Positions 49,466 to 56,221 of a stretch of 64,000 bases of DNA are shown piece by piece. The notes under the pieces are model-generated. The model had not been told where the DNA came from. It saw nothing but the letters and a program-made list of their open reading frames with translations, and searched no databases. The stretch's first letter is position 1; each line of letters starts with the position of its first letter. The position numbers and the translations under genes were made by a program. Source of the DNA: Streptomyces hygroscopicus (lineage in GTDB: Bacteria > Actinomycetota > Actinomycetes > Streptomycetales > Streptomycetaceae); NCBI RefSeq assembly GCF_026168105.1, contig NZ_LBMW01000023.1, positions 62,001-126,000 of the forward strand, read 5' to 3'.

Positions 49466-50241
49466 GCGGCGGGCTGCGCATCGCCGCCGACCAGGACACC
49501 GGCGTCGCGGTCGTCACCCTGGACCGGCCGGCGAGACTCAACGCCATCGACCTGGAGACCGCCTCCGAACTCTCCGCTTACTGGCGCGCGTTGCGCTTCG
49601 ACGACTCCGTACGGGCCGTCGTCCTCACCGGCGCGGGCGAGCGGGCCTTCTGCACCGGCCTCGACCGGACGGCCCACGTGCGGCAGCCCAACTCGCCGTA
49701 CATGGTGGACGATCCGCTGCTCCGGATCGGCCCCAAGGCGAACGACCTGTGGAAGCCGGTGATCGCCGCCGTGCGAGGAATGGCCTGCGGCGGGGCGTTC
49801 TACCTGCTCGGCGAGAGCGAGTTCATCGTCGCGGACACCACGGCGACCTTCTTCGACCCGCACACCGCGTACGGAATGGTCAGCGCGTACGAGTCCGTCT
49901 ACATGGCGCACCGGATGCCCCACGGGGAGGCGGCCCGTATGGCGCTCATGGGCACCGACGAGCGGATCTCCGCGCGGCGGGCGTACGAGATCGGCCTGGT
50001 GTCCGAACTCACCGAACCGGGCGACGCGTTGGAGGCCGCCGTACGCTGCGCCGCCGTCATCGCCTCCTGTCCGCCGGAGGGCGTCCAGGGCACCGTGCGG
50101 GCACTGTGGGCGGCGAAGGAGGCGGCCCGCTCGGCGGCCTTCGCGCAGGCACCCCCGCTCATCGCGCTCGGGAACCTGCCGGCCGAGCGGCAGGCGGAGC
50201 TGTTCGCCGGGCGGCGCAGGGGCGGGTTCCGGGTGCGGTAG
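49462..50241 (+). CDS. Enoyl-CoA hydratase/isomerase
   Basis: 259 residues from GTG 49462, which overlaps the DUF35 stop (GTGA). Crotonase fold: VAVVTLDRPARLNAIDLETASELSAYW, VVLTGAGERAFCTGLDRTAHV, oxyanion-hole loop AVRGMACGGAFYLLGESEFIVADTTATFFDPH, then ALMGTDERISARRAYEIGLVSEL. Such enzymes add water to the 2,3-double bond of an acyl-CoA, giving the beta-hydroxyacyl-CoA that a thiolase-like/DUF35 aldolase would split, so the operon makes chemical sense. The catalytic Glu positions cannot be fixed without alignment. Convergent with afsK. Confidence 0.92.
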   Translation: MSGGLRIAADQDTGVAVVTLDRPARLNAIDLETASELSAYWRALRFDDSVRAVVLTGAGERAFCTGLDRTAHVRQPNSPYMVDDPLLRIGPKANDLWKPVIAAVRGMACGGAFYLLGESEFIVADTTATFFDPHTAYGMVSAYESVYMAHRMPHGEAARMALMGTDERISARRAYEIGLVSELTEPGDALEAAVRCAAVIASCPPEGVQGTVRALWAAKEAARSAAFAQAPPLIALGNLPAERQAELFAGRRRGGFRVR

Positions 50242-50305
50242 CCGAAGACCGGGACCTCGGCCACCGTATGGCACGGAACGACCACGGGGCGTAGCGTCTG
50301 GGGTG

Positions 50306-50353
50306 ACGGCCGTCGTCCGGCGCCCCTTCCGTTCGGCCCGGCGCGACGGCCGT
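50306..50353. terminator. Possible hairpin between convergent hydratase and afsK genes
   Basis: ACGGCCGTCG (50306-50315) is the exact reverse complement of CGACGGCCGT (50344-50353), a 10-bp stem with a long 28-base loop that can itself fold. It is a weak candidate for a two-way terminator. Confidence 0.4.
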
Positions 50354-50368
50354 CCTGGCTCTTGAGGC

Positions 50369-52708
50369 TCAGGCCGTCCGCGCCGTTCCCGTGCCCTTCT
50401 CCGCGTCGAGGGCGTACACACAGCGGTCCTTGCTGCACGCGTACACCACGCCGTCCTTCACCACCGGGGCGCCGGTGATCTCGCCACCGGTCGCCAGTTT
50501 CCAGCGCAGCCGGCCGTCGTCCGCCTTCAGCGTGTACAGCAGATGGTCCGTGGAGCCGAAGTGGATGCGGCCCTCCGACACCGCCGGGGAGCCCACGATG
50601 TCGCCGCCCGCCTGGAAGCGCCACTTCGGGGTGCCGGTGACCGCGTCCAGGGTGTACAGCCCCTTGCCGCTGCCGACGTGGACGTGCCCCGCGGCCACCA
50701 GGACCGGGTCGATCGCCGCCCGCGCCTCCGTCGCGATGCGCCAGCGGTCGCGGCCGTCGGTGGCGTCCAGGGCGTACACCGTGCCCAGGTAGTCCGCCAG
50801 GTAGATGCCGCCGCCCGTCACCGCGGGACCCGGCACGAAGGCCGGCGGGCACAGGAACACCGCGGGCGCCTCGAAGTGCCAGCGCACCATGCCGCTCGCC
50901 ACCTCGATGGCCAGGACCCGGGCGCCCGCCGAGACGTACACGTAGCCGTCGGGCGCCTGCGTCAGGCGCACGGGCACACCGCCGCAGGACGCCGCGTCCC
51001 CGATCGGGTACGACCAGCGCTCGTCGCCCGTACGCGCCTCCAGGGCCCGCAGCCGGGCGTCCTTCCACACGTACACCGTGCCGTCCTGGACCAGCGGTCC
51101 GGCCTCCGGCGCCTCGAAGTCCGTCTGGGCCCCGGTGATCTCCCACAGCTTCTGGCCGTTCGACGCCTCCCAGGCCTGGACGCCGCCGCCGCGGGTGCCG
51201 GTGACGACCGTGCCTCGGTCGGCCTTGAGGGAGTACACCCAGCCGTCCATGGACAGCCGCCACAGGTCGCCGCCCTCGCGGGCGTCCAGGGCGAGGAGCG
51301 TGGGGCCGTCGGAGGCGTGGATACGGCCGTCCGCGACAGCCATGGACCAGGCCACGTCCCGCGTCTTGAAGCGGCGGCGGCCCGTCGCCACGTCCAGGGC
51401 GTGCACCTCGAAGGAGGTGACGTAGACGAGGTCGTCGGCGACCGTCGGAGTGCCCCAGACGTCGTTCGACATGCGAAAACGCCAGGGGCGCCAGCCGGAG
51501 GCCGCCTCCGGGGGCACGGACGGCGGCGGGACCGCGGGCACGGCTGCGGCCGCGCCGTTGGCCCCGGCGCCCGGCCGGGACCAGGACGCCACGAGGCCCG
51601 CCTCCGGGGGCGGCGCCTTCACCGCCGCGGCCCGGGCGTCGGCGACACGCGGCCCGGGACCGATCGGCACGGACGCGCCCGCGAGCCGCACCGGACCGGA
51701 GTCGGGCCCGCCGACCGGCACCGGCACCGGGTCGTGCGACGGCGGAGGAGGCACCGGGGGGCGCCCGCCCCCGCCACTGCGGCCGCCGGAGGAGGGCGGC
51801 TTCGCCGGGGGCCGCCCGCCTCGGCGCGCCTCGATCAGGCCGACCGCCTTCTCCGGCAGCCAGGCCGACGCCGTACCGCTGTCGTCGGAGCCCGAGCCGA
51901 AGAGGTGGGGCGCGAGCTGGGCCTGAAGGTCGGCCGGATTGGGGCGGGAGGTGGCCTCCATCTGCATGCAGGACTCGATGAGCGGGCGCAGCTCGTCCGG
52001 CAGCCCGGACAGGTCCGGGCCCTCCCGCAGCAGCATGAAGACGGTCTCGACGGGGTTGGCGCCGTGGAAGGGCGGATGTCCGGTGGCCGCGAAGACGAGC
52101 ATCGAGCCGAGCGAGAAGACATCGCTCGCGCCGGTCACGCTGCGCGAGTCCTTCGCCTGCTCGGGGGACATGTAGGCGGGCGTGCCGACGGCGACGTTGG
52201 TCATCGTCAGACGTGTGTTCGATACACCGGAGGCGATGCCGAAGTCGATCACCCGGGGGCCGTCCTCGACGACGAGGACGTTGGAGGGCTTGAGGTCCCG
52301 GTGGACCAGGCCCGCCCCGTGAATGGACTGCAGCGCCTCCGCAACGCCCGCGGCCAGCCAGCGCACCGCCTGGGCCGGCAGCGGCCCGCACTCGGTCACT
52401 ATTTCCTCGAGGGAGGGCGCGGGCACGTACGCGGTGGCCAGCCACGGCACGGCCGCCCGCGGGTCGGCGTCGACCACGGCAGCCGTGTAGAAGCCGGAGA
52501 CCGCCCGCGCGGCCTCGACCTCACGCGTGAAGCGCACCCGGAACAGCTGGTCCTCGGCCAGCTCCGTGCGCACCGTCTTGATCGCCACGCGCCGGCCCGA
52601 CGCCGAGCGCGCGAGATAGACCAGCCCCATGCCGCCGGCTCCGAGCCGTCCCAGCACCTCGAACGGCCCGATCCGCCGCGGATCGTGCTGCGTCAGCTGA
52701 TCCACCAC
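50369..52708 (-). CDS. afsK: AfsK: eukaryotic-type Ser/Thr protein kinase with C-terminal beta-propeller
   Basis: 779 residues from the first of two adjacent GTGs (52708), giving VVDQLTQHDPRRIGPFEVLG, with GGGGAGG upstream. Kinase domain about 14-275: glycine loop GRLGAGGMGLVYLAR, Lys in RVAIKTV, catalytic HRDLKPSNVL, DFGIASG and VGTPAYMSPEQAKDS. A Pro/Ala-rich linker (about 305-410) leads to a PQQ-like beta-propeller made of repeats such as VYVTSFEVHALDVATGRRRF, VYVWKDARLRALEARTGDERW and IYLADYLGTVYALDATDGRDRW. No membrane helix is seen; AfsK is known to be loosely membrane-associated. AfsK phosphorylates AfsR and also affects polar growth through DivIVA. The sequence agrees closely with my memory of S. 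coelicolor AfsK. Here it is separated from afsS by a catabolic operon. Confidence 0.95.
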   Translation of the reverse strand: MVDQLTQHDPRRIGPFEVLGRLGAGGMGLVYLARSASGRRVAIKTVRTELAEDQLFRVRFTREVEAARAVSGFYTAAVVDADPRAAVPWLATAYVPAPSLEEIVTECGPLPAQAVRWLAAGVAEALQSIHGAGLVHRDLKPSNVLVVEDGPRVIDFGIASGVSNTRLTMTNVAVGTPAYMSPEQAKDSRSVTGASDVFSLGSMLVFAATGHPPFHGANPVETVFMLLREGPDLSGLPDELRPLIESCMQMEATSRPNPADLQAQLAPHLFGSGSDDSGTASAWLPEKAVGLIEARRGGRPPAKPPSSGGRSGGGGRPPVPPPPSHDPVPVPVGGPDSGPVRLAGASVPIGPGPRVADARAAAVKAPPPEAGLVASWSRPGAGANGAAAAVPAVPPPSVPPEAASGWRPWRFRMSNDVWGTPTVADDLVYVTSFEVHALDVATGRRRFKTRDVAWSMAVADGRIHASDGPTLLALDAREGGDLWRLSMDGWVYSLKADRGTVVTGTRGGGVQAWEASNGQKLWEITGAQTDFEAPEAGPLVQDGTVYVWKDARLRALEARTGDERWSYPIGDAASCGGVPVRLTQAPDGYVYVSAGARVLAIEVASGMVRWHFEAPAVFLCPPAFVPGPAVTGGGIYLADYLGTVYALDATDGRDRWRIATEARAAIDPVLVAAGHVHVGSGKGLYTLDAVTGTPKWRFQAGGDIVGSPAVSEGRIHFGSTDHLLYTLKADDGRLRWKLATGGEITGAPVVKDGVVYACSKDRCVYALDAEKGTGTARTA

Positions 52709-53035
52709 TTGCCTGCCACCTCCCCGTACGGGTCGCGTCGTGCGCCTTGTGCACGCGACCCCGTGCAGCGTCTCACCACCGCACCGCCGCGGCGGCACGC
52801 AACCCCGATTCTTCCTGTCCGGGCGCGCTGAGGCTAACCCGGGGGCGGAACGGGGTGTCTTTGGACAAAACCATGCCAGACGGGGGTACGGGAAACGGAC
52901 GCCCGCATGATGGAACGCCGGCGGCGCCCCGGAAGCGGCTGGCGGCGGTGACCCCACGCGCCTCTCCCGTGGGCAGCACTCCCCATTTGCAGTCGGCCGA
53001 ATCGCGCTTCGATCACCCCTCGGTAAGCTGACGGC
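52709..53035. other. Divergent intergenic region between afsK and the TetR gene
   Basis: 327 bases with no gene on either strand that I can support. The half next to afsK is GC-rich; near 52855-52875 it is locally AT-richer (GTCTTTGGACAAAACC), a likely promoter zone. The right end carries the degenerate regulon operator. Confidence 0.45.
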
Positions 53036-53042
53036 ATGACAG
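53028..53042. promoter_or_regulatory. Degenerate regulon operator over the TetR start codon: CTGAC-GGCAT-GACAG
   Basis: Nine of ten arm positions match CTGACNNNNNGTCAG; the right arm has A for T. The ATG of the TetR gene (53036-53038) lies inside it, so binding would block the regulator's own transcription or translation start. This is the best sequence hint that the TetR protein binds the shared palindrome. Confidence 0.55.
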
Positions 53043-53683
53043 GACAAGTGCGTACCGTCGACGGCCGCGTGGCCGGTCGACGCGGGCAGGCAACCCGGCA
53101 GAAGCTGCTGGACTGCCTCAGCGAGATGCTCAGCTCCTCGCCTTACCGGGACGTCAAAGTCATTGATGTCGCCCGGAAGGCGGGGACGTCACCGGCGACC
53201 TTCTACCAGTACTTTCCGGACGTCGAAGGCGCCGTACTGGAAGTCGCCGAGGAAATGGCCACGCACGGCGCCGCGTTGACCGAGTTGCTCGAGGGCCGCT
53301 CGTGGGTCGGCAAGGCGGGCTGGCAGACGGCGCAGGAACTCGTGGACGGCTTCCTGGAGTTCTGGCGCAAACACGAGGCGATCCTGCGCGTCGTCGATCT
53401 GGGCGCGGCCGAGGGCGACAAACGGTTCTACAAGATCCGCATGAAGATCCTCAACTCGGTGAACAACTCCCTCGCGGATGCGATCGCCGACCTCCAGGCC
53501 AAGGGCAGGGTCGACAAGGACGTGAACCCGGCGGCCGTGGCCGGTGCGCTGGTGGCGATGCTCGCGTCCGTGGCCTCCCATCAGAAGGGCTTCCAGTCCT
53601 GGGGCGTCAAGCAGGCCGAACTCAAGCCGAATCTCGCGCTGTTGGTACACCTGGGCGTCACCGGGAAGAAGCCGACGAAGTAG
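53036..53683 (+). CDS. TetR-family regulator, candidate controller of the catabolic regulon
   Basis: 215 residues. The N-terminal TetR helix-turn-helix is at about 14-62: RRGQATRQKLLDCLSEMLSSSPYRDVKVIDVARKAGTSPATFYQYFPDVEGAVLEVAEEMA. The all-helical ligand/dimer domain follows (ELVDGFLEFWRKHEAILRVVDLGAAEGDKRFYKIRMKILNSVNNSLADAIADLQ). Regulators with this sort of C-terminus often respond to acyl-CoA or lipid intermediates. It is the only TetR gene in the window and lies within the span of the eleven palindromes, with a near-match over its own start. The link to the palindromes is inference. It diverges from afsK. Confidence 0.88.
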   Translation: MTGQVRTVDGRVAGRRGQATRQKLLDCLSEMLSSSPYRDVKVIDVARKAGTSPATFYQYFPDVEGAVLEVAEEMATHGAALTELLEGRSWVGKAGWQTAQELVDGFLEFWRKHEAILRVVDLGAAEGDKRFYKIRMKILNSVNNSLADAIADLQAKGRVDKDVNPAAVAGALVAMLASVASHQKGFQSWGVKQAELKPNLALLVHLGVTGKKPTK

Positions 53684-53816
53684 TACGCGGGGAAGTACGC
53701 GCCGGGGCACTGGTGCGGGCGCGTCCGGTCCTGTCGGCTCGGCCGCTCCAGGCTCAAGTTCTGTCATGCGGGCGGTGGTTCACTCCGGTGGGCCACCGCC
53801 CGTTGCTCATGCCGGG

Positions 53817-53955
53817 GCGCGGGTGCATCATGCGCTCCGGGCATCAGGCGCGGGTGCATCATGCGCTCCGGGCATCAGGCGCGCGTGCATCAGACGCGCG
53901 TGCATCAGACGCGCGTGCATCAGACGCGCGTGCATCAGACGCGCGTGCATCAGGC
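53817..53955. repeat. Nested tandem repeats (two 31-bp units, then five 15-bp units)
   Basis: Two identical 31-base units starting at 53817 and 53848 are followed by five 15-base units GCGCGTGCATCAGAC at 53881, 53896, 53911, 53926 and 53941; the last ends GGC. The units share the core GTGCATCA. The array ends inside the last codons of the minus-strand AsnC gene, so its expansion may have reshaped that gene's end. Not a CRISPR array: there are no spacers. Confidence 0.9.
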
Positions 53956-54411
53956 GCGCGTACCGGGCAGCGGCCGGTCCTCGACCACGTGCTTCATCAC
54001 CAGCGTCGAAGTCAGCCGCTGCACGCCCGGCAGGGTGGCAAGGCGCTCGTCGTAGAGCCGCTGGAAGGCGGCGAGGTCCGGGGTGGCTATCCGCAGCAGA
54101 TAGTCGGGGTCGCCGAACAGCCGCTGCGCCTGAACGACGTGCTCCACCTCGCTCAGCGCCCGCTCGAACCCGGCGATGGTCTCCCGGTCCTCCTGCCGCA
54201 TCGAGACGAAGACCAGCGCCTCGAAGTTCAGCCCGAAGGCGGCCGGGTCCACGACGGCCCGGTAGCCGCGGATCGCGCCGGTCCGCTCCAGTTCGCGCAG
54301 CCGCCGATGGCAGGGCGAGACACTGAGCCGCACCCGCGCGGCCAGTTCGGTCACGGTCAGCCGCCCGTCCTGCTGCAGTTCGGCGAGGATCTTCTGGTCC
54401 ACGGAGTCCAT
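53950..54411 (-). CDS. Lrp/AsnC-family transcriptional regulator
   Basis: 153 residues, the usual family size. The N-terminal helix-turn-helix (about 1-60) is DSVDQKILAELQQDGRLTVTELAARVRLSVSPCHRRLRELERTGAIRGYRAVVDPAAFGL. The RAM ligand domain follows (ALVFVSMRQEDRETIAGFERALSEVEHVVQAQRLFGDPDYLLRIATPDLAAFQRLYDERLATLPGVQRLTSTLVMKHVVED). The glycine and Asp-Tyr of the amino-acid effector site are present (GDPDYLL). The final residues PLPGTRA and stop are encoded within the tandem repeat array. The target is not visible; Lrp-type proteins often regulate a divergent exporter, but no divergent gene is adjacent here. Confidence 0.9.
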   Translation of the reverse strand: MDSVDQKILAELQQDGRLTVTELAARVRLSVSPCHRRLRELERTGAIRGYRAVVDPAAFGLNFEALVFVSMRQEDRETIAGFERALSEVEHVVQAQRLFGDPDYLLRIATPDLAAFQRLYDERLATLPGVQRLTSTLVMKHVVEDRPLPGTRA

Positions 54412-54465
54412 GACGCAGATCTTCCCCCGATAGGCGCATTCGAGGGCAAACCGCGAGGGGCGGGA

Positions 54466-54939
54466 TCAGCGCCGTACGAGCCGGAACAGCCGGATCTCGC
54501 GCTCCACCCGCGCCTGGTATGTCGCATACGGCGGCCAGAAGGCCAGCACCGCCTTCCAGGCCGCGTCCCGCTCCGCCCCCTCCAGCAGACGGACGGTGAC
54601 CGGGATGTCCTCGCCCTTCCAGCTGATCTCGGCGTACGGGTGAACGAGAAGGTTGGCGGTCCAGGCGGGGTGCCCGGTCCGCCCGAAGTTGGACCCGACG
54701 AGGACCCAGCTGCCGTCCTCCTCCGGCATGCACGCCAACGGCGTACGGCGCGGCAGCCCGCTCCTCGCACCGGTCGCCGTGAGAACCACCCCGGGCAGCA
54801 TCCGCGCGCTGAGCAGGACCCTTCCCCGCGTCAGCCGGTGCACCGCACGGTCCAGGGCGGGCACGACGTGGGGCGCGACCTTCGCGAAGGCCCGTGTGGA
54901 GGACACCTTCTGCACGATCCGTACGCCCAGGGCCCTCAC
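54466..54939 (-). CDS. Deazaflavin(F420)-dependent nitroreductase-family protein
   Basis: 157 residues from GTG 54939, overlapping the stop of the acyl-CoA dehydrogenase gene (GTGA), so co-translated with it. The Ddn family split barrel is seen in LPGVVLTATGARSGLPRRTPLACMPEEDGSWVLVGSNFGRTGHPAWTANLLVHPYAEISWKG, with the RRTPL and G..HPAW.xNL elements of the F420 pocket. A helical N-terminus of about 45 residues precedes it. It would move hydride between F420H2 and an organic acceptor. Coupling to an acyl-CoA dehydrogenase under a regulon operator places it in the pathway, for instance reducing a double bond or quinone. Confidence 0.88.
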   Translation of the reverse strand: MRALGVRIVQKVSSTRAFAKVAPHVVPALDRAVHRLTRGRVLLSARMLPGVVLTATGARSGLPRRTPLACMPEEDGSWVLVGSNFGRTGHPAWTANLLVHPYAEISWKGEDIPVTVRLLEGAERDAAWKAVLAFWPPYATYQARVEREIRLFRLVRR

Positions 54940-56120
54940 ACGGCCACCTCCCTCTGCCCGAAGAGCCGCGCCGCCTCGGCCGCGTGTGCCCGCAGCCGGT
55001 GCTCCGGGCCGAAGAGCAGTGCGTCCCCGGCCGCCCGCTTGAAGTACAGATGGGCCTCATGCTCCCAGGTGAACCCGATGCCGCCGTGCAACTGGATCCC
55101 CTCGGCCGCCGCGGTCCGCAGCGCTTGAAGGGCCTGGGCGAGCGCGAGCCCGCCCACCCGCTCCCCGCGCTCCCCCCGGGCGGAGGACCAGGCCCCGTAG
55201 TACGCCGCCGAACGCGCCGCCTGCACCCGGACGTAGACGTCGGCCAGCCGGTGCTTCACGGCCTGGAAGGAGCCGACCGGCCGCCCGAACTGCTCCCGTT
55301 GCCCGACGTACTCGACAGTCCGCTCCAGTACCCGGTCGGCCGCCCCCACGGCCTCGCAGGCGAGAAAGGCCGCGGCCCGGTCCCCGACGGCAGCGAGCGC
55401 CCCGGTCACATCGGCGCCGTCCTCGCCCAGCAACTCGGCCTGCACATCGCGCAGTTCGACACGGGCACAGGGCCGCGTCGCGTCGAGGGCGGTCTGCCGC
55501 GCTCGCACCCCGCCCTGCCGCACGAGGAACAGCAGGGTCCGCGACCGCGCGAATCCTCCGGCGTGTGCCGCCACGACCAGCAGCCCGGTGCCGTGCCCGT
55601 CGAGGACCTGGTCCGCCTGCCCGTACAGCCGCCAGACGCCGTCCGCACGCCGCGCCTGGATGCCGCCGGCGCGTCCGCCACCCGCCCAGCCGCCCCGGTT
55701 GTCCCCGACCAGGGCGAGAGCGGTGGCGAGGGCGGTGCCCGGCACGGCGAGAGCGGCGGTCAGTTCACCTGCGGCGATACGGGGCAGCAGTTCGGCGCGC
55801 TGGGCGTCGGTGCCGAGGGCGAGCAGCAGGGGCGCGACCAGGACGGCGGTGGACAGCAGCGGGGAGGGGGTGAGGAGGCGTCCCGTCTCCTCACCAGCGA
55901 GGGCGAGTTCGGCGGGGGTGCCGCCGGCGCCGCCGTACGCCTCCGGGAGCGCGAGTCCGGGCAGGCCGAGCTGTCGCCCGAGGGTGGTCCACAGGGCGGG
56001 GTCGTGTCCGGCGTCGGTCCGGACGGCGGCCCGGACGTCCTCCGGCCCGCAGCGCTTGGCCAGCGCCTCCCGCACCGTGCGGCGGATCTCGTCCTGTTCG
56101 GCGGTGAAGCGGGCATCCAT
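54936..56120 (-). CDS. Acyl-CoA dehydrogenase
   Basis: 394 residues from ATG 56120 with GGAGAAGGGA upstream. ACAD fold: N-terminal helices (DARFTAEQDEIRRTVREALAKRC, LGRQLGLPGLALPEAYGG, LALAGEETGRLL), a middle beta-domain with unusually many Gly/Ala, and the C-terminal helices EYVGQREQFGRPVGSFQAVKHRLADVYV and GIQLHGGIGFTWEHEAHLYFKRA. It oxidises an acyl-CoA to the 2-enoyl-CoA with FAD. The WEHEAHLYFKRA ending is typical of the actinobacterial steroid/lipid type whose members often work as pairs from two adjacent genes; only one is present here. Regulon operator copy 7 lies 23 bases before the start. Confidence 0.92.
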   Translation of the reverse strand: MDARFTAEQDEIRRTVREALAKRCGPEDVRAAVRTDAGHDPALWTTLGRQLGLPGLALPEAYGGAGGTPAELALAGEETGRLLTPSPLLSTAVLVAPLLLALGTDAQRAELLPRIAAGELTAALAVPGTALATALALVGDNRGGWAGGGRAGGIQARRADGVWRLYGQADQVLDGHGTGLLVVAAHAGGFARSRTLLFLVRQGGVRARQTALDATRPCARVELRDVQAELLGEDGADVTGALAAVGDRAAAFLACEAVGAADRVLERTVEYVGQREQFGRPVGSFQAVKHRLADVYVRVQAARSAAYYGAWSSARGERGERVGGLALAQALQALRTAAAEGIQLHGGIGFTWEHEAHLYFKRAAGDALLFGPEHRLRAHAAEAARLFGQREVAV

Positions 56121-56142
56121 GGGCAGGGGGTCCCTTCTCCAT

Positions 56143-56157
56143 CTGACGGTTCGTCAT
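56143..56157. promoter_or_regulatory. Regulon operator, copy 7: CTGAC-GGTTC-GTCAT
   Basis: One arm mismatch at the last base. It lies 22 bases upstream of the acyl-CoA dehydrogenase start and 60 bases from copy 8 in the same divergent gap. Confidence 0.75.
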
Positions 56158-56202
56158 GTTAGGACCCGGCGGGGCGCATGCACAGGCTCAGGAAGCGCGG
56201 AT

Positions 56203-56217
56203 CTGATGTACCGTCAG
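56203..56217. promoter_or_regulatory. Regulon operator, copy 8: CTGAT-GTACC-GTCAG
   Basis: One arm mismatch, compensated by extension: GGAT on the left and ATCC on the right give a 23-base palindrome (56199-56221) with one interruption. It abuts the ATG at 56222, leaving no room for a ribosome site, so this transcript may be leaderless. Confidence 0.78.
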
Positions 56218-56221
56218 ATCC

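Noticed and set aside
53817..53955. CRISPR array
   Set aside because: Units are contiguous direct repeats without unique spacers and no cas genes are present.
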